A DNA stretch of 64,000 bases, taken from JARRLC01 sp050290865 (lineage in GTDB: Bacteria > Pseudomonadota > Alphaproteobacteria > Rhizobiales > Rhodomicrobiaceae). Below, piece after piece: positions 52,510-60,794 of the stretch; the first letter of the stretch is position 1; each line of letters opens with the position of its first letter. The DNA is taken from contig JBNKIW010000007.1 in NCBI GenBank assembly GCA_050290865.1, forward strand, positions 62,001-126,000. Reading direction: 5' to 3'. A model generated the notes under the pieces. That model was not told the DNA's origin. It made no database searches and saw only the letters and a program-made list of their open reading frames with translations. Both the position numbers and the translations under genes were made by a program.

Positions 52510-54833
52510 TGACGACCGAAATAAGAAAAGTCGCCGTCATCGGCGCGGGCGTCATGGGGGCGGGGATTGCCGCTCACGTCGCCAATGCGGGCGTGCCCGT
52601 GGTGCTTCTCGACATCGTGCCGCCGGGGGCCGCCAACCGCAACGCCATCGCCGAGGGGGCGGTGGCGAAGATGCTCAAGGCCGACCCGGCGCCGTTCATG
52701 AGCAAGGCCGCCGCCAAGCTCATCACCACCGGCAACATCGAAGACCATCTCGGGCTTCTGGCCGAGTGCGACTGGATCGTGGAAGCGGTCATCGAGCGGC
52801 TGGACATCAAGCAGTCGCTCTACACCAAAATCGAAGCGGCGCGGAAGCCGGGCAGCGCGGTGTCGTCCAACACCTCGACCATCCCGCTTGAAAAACTCGT
52901 GGAGGGGCTGCCGGACAGTTTCGCCGCCGACTTCCTCATCACACATTTCTTCAATCCGCCGCGCTACATGCGACTCTTGGAAGTTGTCGGCGGTGCGAAG
53001 ACGCGGCCCGCGATCGTCGAAGCCGTGTCGCATTTCGCCGATCACATGCTCGGCAAGAGCGTGGTGCGCTGCAAGGATCGCCCCGGCTTCATCGCCAACC
53101 GGCTCGGCGTGTTCTGGCTGCAGGCAGCGGTGGTCAATGCCTTCGAAATGACGCTTCCCATCGAGGAGGCCGACGCCATCATCGGCAGGCCGATGGGCAT
53201 CCCGAAGACCGGCGTATTCGGCCTGCTCGATCTCGTCGGCCTCGACCTGATGCCGCATGTCAATGCCAGTCTGGCGGGCGCTCTGCCGCAGGATGATCCG
53301 TTCCACGCCATCAACCGCCCGCTGCCGCTCGTCGAGCGCATGATCGCCGACGGCTACACGGGACGCAAAGGCAAGGGCGGCTTCTACCGGATCAACCGTG
53401 AGAAGGGGAAGCAGAAGGAAGCCATCGACCTCGTGACCGGCCAGTACCGGAAAACGCAGAAGGCCGAGGTGGAAGCTGTGGCCGCGGCGGGCAAGAAGCT
53501 CGCGCGCTTGTTCGATCACGACAGCGAGCATGGCCGCTACGCGTGGCGCGTGATGGGGCCGACGCTGCGCTACGCCGCCGCGCTCCTGGGTGATGCTGCC
53601 GACGAGGTCGACTCCATCGATGAAGCCATGCGCCTCGGTTACAACTGGAAATTCGGCCCCTTCGAGCTGATCGACCAGTTGGGCGTGGACTGGTTCATCG
53701 CGCGGCTGGAGAAGGACGGCCAGCCCGTCCCGGCGGCGCTGCGCACGGCCAGCGGCCGCACCTTCTACCGCGTGGAGAACGGCCGCCGCCAGGTCCTCGG
53801 CCTTGACGGTGCGTATCGCGACGTCGCGCGCCCGGAAGGCGTGCTGATGCTTAGCGATATCAAGCTCACATCCAAGCCGCTCCTGAAAAACGGCTCGGCG
53901 GCGCTGTGGGACATCGGCGACGGCGTGGTCTGTTTCGAGTTCACCTCCAAGATGAACGCGCTCGACCCGGATATCCTCGACCTCCTGGGCAAGTCCATCG
54001 CGCTGGTGGCGAAGAACTACAAGGCGATGGTCGTCTACAATGAGGGGAGCAACTTCTCTGTCGGCGCCAATCTCGGCCTTGCGCTGTTCGCTGCCAATAT
54101 CGCGGCATGGCCTGAGATCGAAAAGCTGATCGCGGGCGGGCAGGCGACCTATCGCGCGCTGAAATATGCGCCCTTCCCGGTCGTGGCCGCGCCTGCGGGC
54201 ATGGCGCTGGGCGGCGGCTGCGAAATCCTCCTGCACTCGGATGCCGTGCAGGCGCACGCCGAGACCTATGCGGGCCTCGTCGAAGTCGGCGTCGGGCTGA
54301 TCCCCGGCTGGGGCGGCTGCAAGGAAATGCTCGCCCGCTGGGCCGCGAACGGCCGGAGCCCCAAGGGGCCGATGCCCGCGGTGGCCAAGGTGTTCGAGAT
54401 GGTCAGCACGGCGACCGTTGCCAAATCCGCGGCGGAGGCCAAAGAAGTGCTGTTCCTGCGCCCGACGGACGGCATCACCATGAACCGCTATCGCCTGCTC
54501 GCCGACGCCAAGGCCAGGGCGCTGGCGCTCGTGCCCGACTATCAGCCGCCCGAGCCGCCGGTCTTTGTACTGCCCGGACCGTCCGGCAAGACGGCGCTCG
54601 ACATGGCGGTTGCCGGTTTCCACCGGCTTGGCAAGGCCACGCCGCACGACGTGGTGGTGGCGGGCGCGCTGGCGGAAATCCTCAGCGGCGGCGATGCGGA
54701 CCTGACGGAGGTGCTGGACGAAAGCGCCGTCCTGGAACTGGAGCGCACGCGTTTTATGCGGCTGGTAAAGACGCCGGGCACGCTCGCACGCATCGAACAC
54801 ATGCTGGAGACGGGCAAACCGTTGCGGAATTGA
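52509..54833 (+). CDS. 3-hydroxyacyl-CoA dehydrogenase/enoyl-CoA hydratase fusion (FadB-like, reversed order)
   Basis: 774 aa multifunctional beta-oxidation enzyme. Here the NAD(P)-binding dehydrogenase is first: VAVIGAGVMGAGIAAHVANAG at 7-27, SSNTSTIPLEKL, FLITHFFNPPRYMRLLEVV and CKDRPGFIANRLGVF, followed by a second dehydrogenase C-domain near 310-415, and the crotonase domain lies at about 440-680 (NFSVGANLGLALFA, GMALGGGCEILLHSDAVQ and EVGVGLIPGWGG, which keep the two catalytic Glu). Classical FadB has the hydratase first. This order occurs in many alphaproteobacteria. TAATG coupling to thiolase. A short REP-like hairpin follows. Confidence 0.92.
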   Translation: MTTEIRKVAVIGAGVMGAGIAAHVANAGVPVVLLDIVPPGAANRNAIAEGAVAKMLKADPAPFMSKAAAKLITTGNIEDHLGLLAECDWIVEAVIERLDIKQSLYTKIEAARKPGSAVSSNTSTIPLEKLVEGLPDSFAADFLITHFFNPPRYMRLLEVVGGAKTRPAIVEAVSHFADHMLGKSVVRCKDRPGFIANRLGVFWLQAAVVNAFEMTLPIEEADAIIGRPMGIPKTGVFGLLDLVGLDLMPHVNASLAGALPQDDPFHAINRPLPLVERMIADGYTGRKGKGGFYRINREKGKQKEAIDLVTGQYRKTQKAEVEAVAAAGKKLARLFDHDSEHGRYAWRVMGPTLRYAAALLGDAADEVDSIDEAMRLGYNWKFGPFELIDQLGVDWFIARLEKDGQPVPAALRTASGRTFYRVENGRRQVLGLDGAYRDVARPEGVLMLSDIKLTSKPLLKNGSAALWDIGDGVVCFEFTSKMNALDPDILDLLGKSIALVAKNYKAMVVYNEGSNFSVGANLGLALFAANIAAWPEIEKLIAGGQATYRALKYAPFPVVAAPAGMALGGGCEILLHSDAVQAHAETYAGLVEVGVGLIPGWGGCKEMLARWAANGRSPKGPMPAVAKVFEMVSTATVAKSAAEAKEVLFLRPTDGITMNRYRLLADAKARALALVPDYQPPEPPVFVLPGPSGKTALDMAVAGFHRLGKATPHDVVVAGALAEILSGGDADLTEVLDESAVLELERTRFMRLVKTPGTLARIEHMLETGKPLRN

Positions 54834-54861
54834 GGAGGCACGTTTCGGTGCACCCGCGTTG

Positions 54862-54885
54862 TCATGCCTGCTTCCGCGGGAATGA
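54862..54885. repeat. REP-like small hairpin
   Basis: TCATGCCTGC-TTCC-GCGGGAATGA: a 10-bp stem with one mismatch and one G.T pair around a four-base loop, in the 100-base gap between the hydroxyacyl-CoA dehydrogenase and acyl-CoA dehydrogenase genes. It has the look of the common TCATTCCCGCG type REP units of proteobacteria. One copy only here. Confidence 0.45.
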
Positions 54886-54933
54886 GAACGAGGACGACGG
54901 CGAACGTCAAAGACGACACCAAGGAAACACATC

Positions 54934-56721
54934 ATGGCCAGTTACAAGGCTCCCTTGCGCGACATGCGCTTCGTGCTCTTCGAGCTGATGGGCGGCGATA
55001 ATCTCGCCGAACTCCCCGGCTTCGAGGATTTCACCCGCGATCTGATCGACCCCGTGCTGGAAGAGGCGGCCAAGGTCTGCGAGGAGGTCCTCCAGCCGAT
55101 CAACCTCTCCGGCGACGAGGAAGGCTGCACCTTCGAGAACGGCGTCGTGCGCACGCCTAAAGGCTTCAAGGAAGCCTACGACACCTTCCGCGAGGGCGGC
55201 TGGACGTCGATCGCCTGCGATCCCGCCTATGGCGGCCAGGGCTTGCCGGAGTCGGTCAACACGCTGGTCATGGAGATGATCTGCTCGTCGAACCTGTCCT
55301 TCGGCATGTATCCCGGGCTCAGCCACGGCGCCTATGTCGCCCTGCACGAATTCGGCACGGAAGCGCTGAGGAACACCTATCTGCCCAAGCTCGTGGACGG
55401 CACATGGTCGGGCACGATGTGCCTCACCGAGCCGCATTGCGGCACCGACCTCGGCCTGATGCGCACCAAGGCCATCCCGCAGGACGACGGCAGCTGCAAA
55501 ATCACCGGCACCAAGATCTTCATCTCGGCGGGCGAGCACGACCTGACCGAGAACATCCTGCATCTGGTGCTGGCGCGCCTTCCCGATGCGCCGAAGGGCA
55601 TCAAGGGCATCAGCCTGTTCATCGTGCCGAAATTCCTGGTGAAGGAGGACGGCACGCCCGGACCGCAAAACGGCGTGTCCTGCGGCTCGATTGAGCACAA
55701 GATGGGCATCAAGGCGTCCTCGACCTGCGTCATGAATTTCGATGACGCCACCGGCTGGCTGATCGGTGAGCCGAACAAGGGCATGCGCGCCATGTTCGCC
55801 ATGATGAACACCGCGCGGCTCGGCGTCGGCATGCAGGGGCTGGGGCTGATGGAGGCGTCCTATCAGGGTGCCGTCGCCTATGCCCGCGAGCGGCTGCAGG
55901 GGCGCGCGCTTTCGGGGGCCAAACACCCCGATAAGCCTGCCGACCCGATCATCGTGCACCCGGATGTGCGGCGCATGCTGCTGACGCAGCGCGCTTACGG
56001 CGAGGGCAGCCGGGCGCTGGCCGCCTGGTGCGCGTGGAACCTCGATCTTGCCGAACATCACCCCGACGCCGCCGTGCGCCAGGAAGCGGACGACCTCGTG
56101 GCGCTGCTCACGCCGATCATCAAGTCGCTGCTCACCGATCTCGGCTACGACGCGACGAATATGGGCATGCAGGTGCTCGGTGGCCACGGCTACATCCGCG
56201 AGCACGGCATGGAGCAATATGTCCGCGACTGCCGCATCTCGCAGATCTACGAGGGTACCAACGGCGTGCAGGCGCTCGACCTGGTGGGGCGCAAGCTGTC
56301 CGCGCATGGCGGGCGCTATCTGCGGCGGTTCTTCCATCCGGTCGCGGCCTATATCGAGGCGAATGCCGGGAACAAGGCGCTTGCCGAATTCATCGGGCCG
56401 CTGGCGAAGGCCCTCACCCGCCTGCAGCAGGCGACGGCCCAGGTGGCGCGCACCGGCCTGGCCAATCCGGACGAAGCGGGGGCGGCGGCGTCCGATTATC
56501 TGCGGCTGTTCGGGCTGACGGCGCTGGCCTATCAGTGGACGCGGATGGCGGAGGTGAGCCTGCCGAAGCTCGGTGCGGACGATCCTGACGGCTTCTACGC
56601 GGCGAAAGTGGCGACGGCGCGGTTTTTCACGGAACGCCTGCTGCCGCAGACCAGCGGGCTGTTCGCGGCGGTGATGGCCGGGGGCAAGTCGATGATGGCT
56701 TTCGAGGAAGCCGCATTCTGA
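54934..56721 (+). CDS. Acyl-CoA dehydrogenase (FadE/DmdC-like)
   Basis: 595 aa FAD flavoenzyme, longer than the 380-aa type because of an N-terminal segment (1-45) and a C-terminal four-helix extension (about 470-595), as in the AcdA/DmdC-like group. FAD-binding and catalytic-domain marks: GTMCLTEPHCGTDLGLMRTKA, ITGTKIFISAGEHDL, IKASSTCVMNFDDATGWLIG, and QVLGGHGYIREHGMEQYVRDCRISQIYEGTNGVQALDL with the Glu of YEGTNG as the probable catalytic base. ATG follows AAGGAAA. Third gene of the operon, ahead of the convergent queD gene. First oxidation step of beta-oxidation. Confidence 0.94.
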   Translation: MASYKAPLRDMRFVLFELMGGDNLAELPGFEDFTRDLIDPVLEEAAKVCEEVLQPINLSGDEEGCTFENGVVRTPKGFKEAYDTFREGGWTSIACDPAYGGQGLPESVNTLVMEMICSSNLSFGMYPGLSHGAYVALHEFGTEALRNTYLPKLVDGTWSGTMCLTEPHCGTDLGLMRTKAIPQDDGSCKITGTKIFISAGEHDLTENILHLVLARLPDAPKGIKGISLFIVPKFLVKEDGTPGPQNGVSCGSIEHKMGIKASSTCVMNFDDATGWLIGEPNKGMRAMFAMMNTARLGVGMQGLGLMEASYQGAVAYARERLQGRALSGAKHPDKPADPIIVHPDVRRMLLTQRAYGEGSRALAAWCAWNLDLAEHHPDAAVRQEADDLVALLTPIIKSLLTDLGYDATNMGMQVLGGHGYIREHGMEQYVRDCRISQIYEGTNGVQALDLVGRKLSAHGGRYLRRFFHPVAAYIEANAGNKALAEFIGPLAKALTRLQQATAQVARTGLANPDEAGAAASDYLRLFGLTALAYQWTRMAEVSLPKLGADDPDGFYAAKVATARFFTERLLPQTSGLFAAVMAGGKSMMAFEEAAF

Positions 56722-56727
56722 ACGTGC

Positions 56728-56763
56728 GGGGCGAGCGCGGGACAGGCCGTGCTCACTCGCCCC
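56728..56763. terminator. Hairpin between acyl-CoA dehydrogenase and queD
   Basis: Perfect 8-bp stem GGGGCGAG/CTCGCCCC with a 20-base loop across the 31-base gap between convergent genes (it reaches into the last codons of queD). No clear T-run; probable bidirectional stop. Confidence 0.4.
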
Positions 56764-57109
56764 CGTATTCCGCCCAGCAGTCGGGCGTCTCGTACACCAC
56801 GACCGCCACGAGTTGCGGCAGGTCGGGCCTTGCGCGCGTCCAGATCCACACCGCGATATTCTCCGCGGTAGGATTGGCGAGCCCTTCGATATCGTTGAGG
56901 CAACTGCCGTTCAGCTTTCCATGCAGTGGCGCGAACGCGGCCTCGATGTCGAAGAAATCGGCGACGAACCCGGTTACGGGATCGACCGGCCCTTCCAGGC
57001 GCAGTTCCACCCGGTAGGAATGGCCGTGCATCCGGCGGCAGCGATGCGTTTCCGGCACCTTGGGCAGGAAATGCGCGGCCTCGAAGTTGAATGCTTGCGT
57101 GATCTTCAT
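56753..57109 (-). CDS. queD: 6-carboxy-5,6,7,8-tetrahydropterin synthase
   Basis: 118 aa. QueD converts dihydroneopterin triphosphate to 6-carboxytetrahydropterin, an early step of queuosine and 7-deazapurine synthesis. Zinc ligands His13 (FEAAHFLP), His28 and His30 (MHGHSYRVEL), catalytic Cys24 (THRCRRMH) and a Glu in VVYETPDCWAEY at the C-terminus are all present; spacing fits the short prokaryotic QueD family (about 120 aa). No queC or queE neighbour is present. Repeat copy 3 begins 32 bases upstream of its start, in its leader region. Monocistronic as seen here. Confidence 0.94.
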   Translation of the reverse strand: MKITQAFNFEAAHFLPKVPETHRCRRMHGHSYRVELRLEGPVDPVTGFVADFFDIEAAFAPLHGKLNGSCLNDIEGLANPTAENIAVWIWTRARPDLPQLVAVVVYETPDCWAEYGGE

Positions 57110-57140
57110 GTCTGACCAAACGGCTGGCGTATCGAGCGCA

Positions 57141-57311
57141 CTAGTACGCCCCGCAGGAAGTCCTGACCCATTTGCCGCGAGTGCTCACAGGACTTCCTGC
57201 GGATAAGGCGTACTAGCAACTTATTGAATCTAGTACAGCTTTTCCGCGAGCCAAGTTCGCATGAACCCGTGCGGCTAACGGGGTACGAACTTGGCTCGCG
57301 GGCTGTACTAG
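57141..57311. repeat. Palindromic double-hairpin repeat, copy 3 (complete)
   Basis: The best preserved copy. Hairpin A (57141-57216): ends CTAGTACGCC/GGCGTACTAG, inner 15-bp perfect stem CCGCAGGAAGTCCTG/CAGGACTTCCTGCGG. Spacer CAACTTATTGAAT. Hairpin B (57230-57311): ends CTAGTACAGC/GCTGTACTAG, inner 15-bp perfect stem CGCGAGCCAAGTTCG/CGAACTTGGCTCGCG. Compared with copy 2 the B stem has G-C changed to C-G in the complementary arms. It lies between the start of queD and the stop of the pentapeptide gene on the minus strand. No ORF inside. Confidence 0.92.
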
Positions 57312-57328
57312 CGGCGCGGCCCGAACCT

Positions 57329-59353
57329 TCACCGCGATCTTAGCAGATTCCTGAGCGCCAGCATGAACAATGCAATAACCACCACACCGAACACATTCTG
57401 CACCACGCCCGCCGTCGAAACCCCGAGCGGCACGCGCACCAGCGCCTGACCGGCCTGCGTCTCGAATCCGTAAAGGCAGCTGTAGACGCGCCGCGCGGCG
57501 TCGGGGCTTTCCCAGCCCAGGAAGAACAGCGAATTCTTCAGCGACAGGAAGAACGCCTCGCCTGTCGCGCGCCCGTCGCCCGCGATGCAGCCGCCGCCCG
57601 AGAACAGATTGAACACCGACAGCACGATCCACCACAAGAACCCGCTTATCCACTGGATCACGGACCAGAATGTGACATGCGCGGGCCACGTGGGAAACAG
57701 CGGCGCGCCTGCCGCCACCACCCCGTCCGGTGCGCTGGCGAGATACGCGTGCGTGCGCATTCCCAGATAGATGAGTGTGAACAAAAGGATCGACGCTCCC
57801 CACAGCATGAGCGGGCGGATCATCGAACGCCCGTAATCGGACACGCCGCCATAGGCCCAGCCCATCCAGAACCGCGCCTTGCCGCGTCCGAACGGGTTGT
57901 CATGCCAGAACCGCCGACAGCGCGTCTCCTGAGCGAAGAACCACTGGATGCGGTCGTTGTCCTGCGTCTCGGCGGCGAGCTGGCGCAGGCGCCGGTAGCG
58001 CGAGGCCAGATCGGCGTCGCCGCAGATTTTCATGCTGCGCAGGAGCCTGGGGCGCGGGTCGCCGAGGGCCTTGTCCGCAAACTCGGGCGTGAGGCTGAGC
58101 GGGTCGGCGATGGTCATATGGTCGAAGCGCGGCGGCTCGCGGAAGCTGGTGACGTGGAAGCTTGGCACCTGCGCGAAACGGCTGCCCGCCAGTACGAAGG
58201 CCGCGCAGGCCTGAACCGCGGAAAACACGGCCGCGCCTTCGAAAACGGCCTGCCGGAAGCTCGCGCGCGACTTGAAGGTCACCTGCCAGAAATTGGCGGC
58301 GCCGTGGAACGTCGCGTTGGAGAAGGACGCGCTGTCCTTGAACTTGACGGAGGGGAAGTTCGCGTCGTGAGAAAAGACGGCGTCCTCGAAGTGGACGTCG
58401 CCTTTGAAGCGGGCTCCCTCGAATTCAGCTTCGCTCGCAAAAGCGGCCTGCTCGAAATCGGCGTTTCCGTCGAACCGCGCCCTCCGGAACGACACCAGGC
58501 TCGCGAACCGCCCTTCGCCGAAGCGGGCATCGTCGGCGAAATGGGCGGCCTCGAAGCTGGTTTCGTTCTGAAACTGGGCGAGGCGGAAGGACGCTTTGTC
58601 CGCAAATGCGGTTTCCTCGAAGCTCGCCGACTTTTGAAACTCGACCTCGCCGAAGCGGGCTTCCGAGCGGAATTGCGCCTTGTCGAACTTCGTCGCACCG
58701 CAGAAGCGCGTCTTCATCAGCCCGACGGTGCCTTCGAGTACGGCGCCCTCGAAATTGGCGTCGGCCTTGAACTCCGCCTCGTCGAACCGGGGATTGCCGC
58801 CGAATTGCGTGCGGACGAATTCGGCGTGCCCCGTGAACCGGGCGCCGCGGAAATCCGCGCGCTTGCCGAACTGGACCTTCTGGAAGCGTGCTGCGGGGAC
58901 CAGCGGCCCGGTGGAATCGCGCAAAAATTCGGTGCGCTCGAAATCGGCCGGCGAGGCAAAAGCGGCGTCCTCGAAATCGGCGACGTGGTAGAATTTCACC
59001 TGCTTCAGAATGGCCTCGCCATCGAAGCGCGTGCCCCCGAAGCGGGCGGTGAAGGCGAAATGGACGCTGCCGAAATCGGCCTTGCCGAGAAAATGCGCGC
59101 CTTCGAAGGCGGCCGGACCCGGGAAGACGAAGCTGGCGAAATTCGCGTCCGCCGCGAACTCCATGCCGGTGAAGTCCGCCCTGGCTTCCGTGAGCCAGTC
59201 CTGCGTTTCCTGATTCTGCCCTTCACCGAACCAGTCCGTGGACCAGGTGCCGCTCTCTTCGAGACGCTCCTTGCGCTGGAGCATCTCCAACGCCCAGGCG
59301 TTCCACTGGCTCTCGCCCTTCTCCCACAGTGCTCGGGTCTGTTCGTTGTTCAT
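57329..59353 (-). CDS. Pentapeptide-repeat-like membrane protein
   Basis: 674 aa. After a 60-residue helical N-terminus, residues about 60-420 are built of five- and ten-residue repeats with Phe or Leu at the central position and Ala at the -2 position (ADFTGMEFAADANFASFVF, ADFRGARF, ASFEETAFADKASF), a right-handed quadrilateral beta-helix. Then a linker (430-510) and three membrane segments (about 520-545, 560-590, 645-668). Such proteins with a membrane tail are not characterised; repeat-helix proteins bind gyrase or other partners, so a membrane-tethered adaptor is possible. The ribosome site is weak. The plus-strand frame over this region is a shadow of the periodic pattern. Confidence 0.82.
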   Translation of the reverse strand: MNNEQTRALWEKGESQWNAWALEMLQRKERLEESGTWSTDWFGEGQNQETQDWLTEARADFTGMEFAADANFASFVFPGPAAFEGAHFLGKADFGSVHFAFTARFGGTRFDGEAILKQVKFYHVADFEDAAFASPADFERTEFLRDSTGPLVPAARFQKVQFGKRADFRGARFTGHAEFVRTQFGGNPRFDEAEFKADANFEGAVLEGTVGLMKTRFCGATKFDKAQFRSEARFGEVEFQKSASFEETAFADKASFRLAQFQNETSFEAAHFADDARFGEGRFASLVSFRRARFDGNADFEQAAFASEAEFEGARFKGDVHFEDAVFSHDANFPSVKFKDSASFSNATFHGAANFWQVTFKSRASFRQAVFEGAAVFSAVQACAAFVLAGSRFAQVPSFHVTSFREPPRFDHMTIADPLSLTPEFADKALGDPRPRLLRSMKICGDADLASRYRRLRQLAAETQDNDRIQWFFAQETRCRRFWHDNPFGRGKARFWMGWAYGGVSDYGRSMIRPLMLWGASILLFTLIYLGMRTHAYLASAPDGVVAAGAPLFPTWPAHVTFWSVIQWISGFLWWIVLSVFNLFSGGGCIAGDGRATGEAFFLSLKNSLFFLGWESPDAARRVYSCLYGFETQAGQALVRVPLGVSTAGVVQNVFGVVVIALFMLALRNLLRSR

Positions 59354-59507
59354 CCGCCACGCCCCCCTAGCGCATACCTTTTCTTAGCGAAACCCGGCGG
59401 CGATGACAAAGGCACATGCTGTCTCATGCACGAAAAGCCGTCGGGGCATGGGTTGCGGGCCACGCCTCCGCTGTTATGGTTTGTGCCCACAGCAAATGAG
59501 GAAAGCA

Positions 59508-59804
59508 ATGCTTTACGCAGCAATCTGCAAGGACGACCCCGCCCACGGCATAGCCCGGCGGAAGGAGACACGGCCCCGCCATCTCGCCTATCTGGAAGGG
59601 CTGGGAGACAGGATCCGTGCGGCAGGCGCGCTCCTGTCGGAGGACGGCACGGAACCGCGCGGCAGTCTTTTGGTCATCGAGGCGGAAAGCCTGGAAGCGG
59701 CGCGCGCGCTGCTGGCGGACGATCCTTACGCCCAGGCGGGCGTGTTCGCGAGCGTCGAGGTGTATCCGCTGAAACAGGCGGTGGGAGCGGTGGCGCTCGG
59801 CTGA
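59508..59804 (+). CDS. YciI family protein
   Basis: 98 aa ferredoxin-like alpha/beta protein, matching YciI length. Starts MLYAAICKDDPAHGIARRKETRPRHLAYLEGLGDRI, with a His (RPRHLAYL) and Asp-containing loop (DDPAHG) that form the pocket of the family, and ends AGVFASVEVYPLKQAVG. A TGAGGA ribosome site lies seven bases before the ATG. YciI-like proteins include peroxidase-like and hydrolase-like enzymes; most have unknown roles. Divergent from the pentapeptide gene (154-base gap), and convergent with the FkbM gene, leaving four bases between the stops. Confidence 0.85.
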   Translation: MLYAAICKDDPAHGIARRKETRPRHLAYLEGLGDRIRAAGALLSEDGTEPRGSLLVIEAESLEAARALLADDPYAQAGVFASVEVYPLKQAVGAVALG

Positions 59805-59808
59805 AAGG

Positions 59809-60570
59809 TCAGGCGGAGCCGGCGCGCTCCGCGTAGACGTCTCCCGAATTGGCGGCATGCGGCAGCCCTGCGAGGTAGTCCGCCATCTCCTCGCGTCCCA
59901 CGGGGGCGGCGAACACCATGCTGTGGCTTTCACCGAGCGCGGCATTGAAGCGGTAGGTTCCGAGCGAGGCCAGGCGGTCGAGGCAGGCCAGCGCCACGCC
60001 GCGCTGGATGGTGGTGAATTCGAAGGATAGCGTGGGCAGCGCTCGGCTCAAGCCTTGCAGGACGCGCCGTTCGAAGCCTTCGACGTCGATCTTCACGAAG
60101 GCGGGCACGCCGTGGCGCGCAATGAGGTCGTCGAGCGTCACGGCGCGGACGCGCGCGCGCCCGTCCCAGACCTCCCCCGCCCAGCCTTCGGCCCCCTCGG
60201 CTGCCACGATGAATTCCGCGGAGGCCGTGGAAATGGTGGGGTTGGCGCGGTTGATGTGCAGCGTCAGTGCGCCCGCGCGGGCAGAAGCCGCCGCCTCGAC
60301 CAGCGTCACGCGCGCGTCGCGCCCGTAGCGCAGCCGCAGCCACCGGAGCGCGGCAGGCTGTGGCTCGACCGCCACCACCCTCGCCCCGAGCCTGCGAAAC
60401 GCGGCAACCCTGTCCCCCACATGCGCCCCGATGTCGAACACCAGATCGCCCTCCGCCACGAAACGGCGATAGAGCGCCTCCATGCGCCGCCTGCGCGAGC
60501 GGCTGCCGTAATAGATGCGGAGCGAGCGCGCGATTCCGGCGGTCTCGCGCAAGCCCTGCCGCCAACGCAT
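59809..60570 (-). CDS. FkbM family methyltransferase
   Basis: 253 aa class I SAM-dependent methyltransferase. Core: GDLVFDIGAHVGDRVAAFRRLGARVVAVEPQPAALRWL (motif I and the acidic end of beta-2 at E/P), LTLHINRANPTISTAS, the LDDLIARHGVPAFVKIDVEGFERRVLQGL catalytic region with the conserved KIDVEGFE, and SFEFTTIQRG. Start at 60570 with AGGAAGGA about ten bases upstream; a long upstream in-frame extension is Arg/Pro-rich and not used. FkbM enzymes mostly methylate glycans or small metabolites. Divergent from the phytase-like gene (224 bases). Single gene. Confidence 0.88.
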   Translation of the reverse strand: MRWRQGLRETAGIARSLRIYYGSRSRRRRMEALYRRFVAEGDLVFDIGAHVGDRVAAFRRLGARVVAVEPQPAALRWLRLRYGRDARVTLVEAAASARAGALTLHINRANPTISTASAEFIVAAEGAEGWAGEVWDGRARVRAVTLDDLIARHGVPAFVKIDVEGFERRVLQGLSRALPTLSFEFTTIQRGVALACLDRLASLGTYRFNAALGESHSMVFAAPVGREEMADYLAGLPHAANSGDVYAERAGSA

Positions 60571-60794
60571 CGAACCGATCCTTCCTGCTGCAAAAACGCG
60601 CCGGTGATCCCGGCGGTGGAAGTATATCGCAGGGAGGTGGAACCGGAGGGGGAAAAGGCCATCTCGATCGCACATCGTCGTCACGAATATCTTGCAGTGC
60701 AGCAAAGTCTGTGCCTGTAGTGATCTCCGCCGTATGCATCTCAACCAGAGCGAGCAGGTTTCGCATCGGCGATGGACGGCCGGACGGATCGGAA

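Noticed and set aside
52443..54935. 830-codon minus-strand frame
   Set aside because: Antisense to the hydroxyacyl-CoA dehydrogenase gene, which has intact catalytic motifs.
57677..59836. 719-codon plus-strand frame
   Set aside because: Shadow of the repeat period in the pentapeptide gene; the minus-strand frame has regular Ala/Phe repeats and membrane helices.
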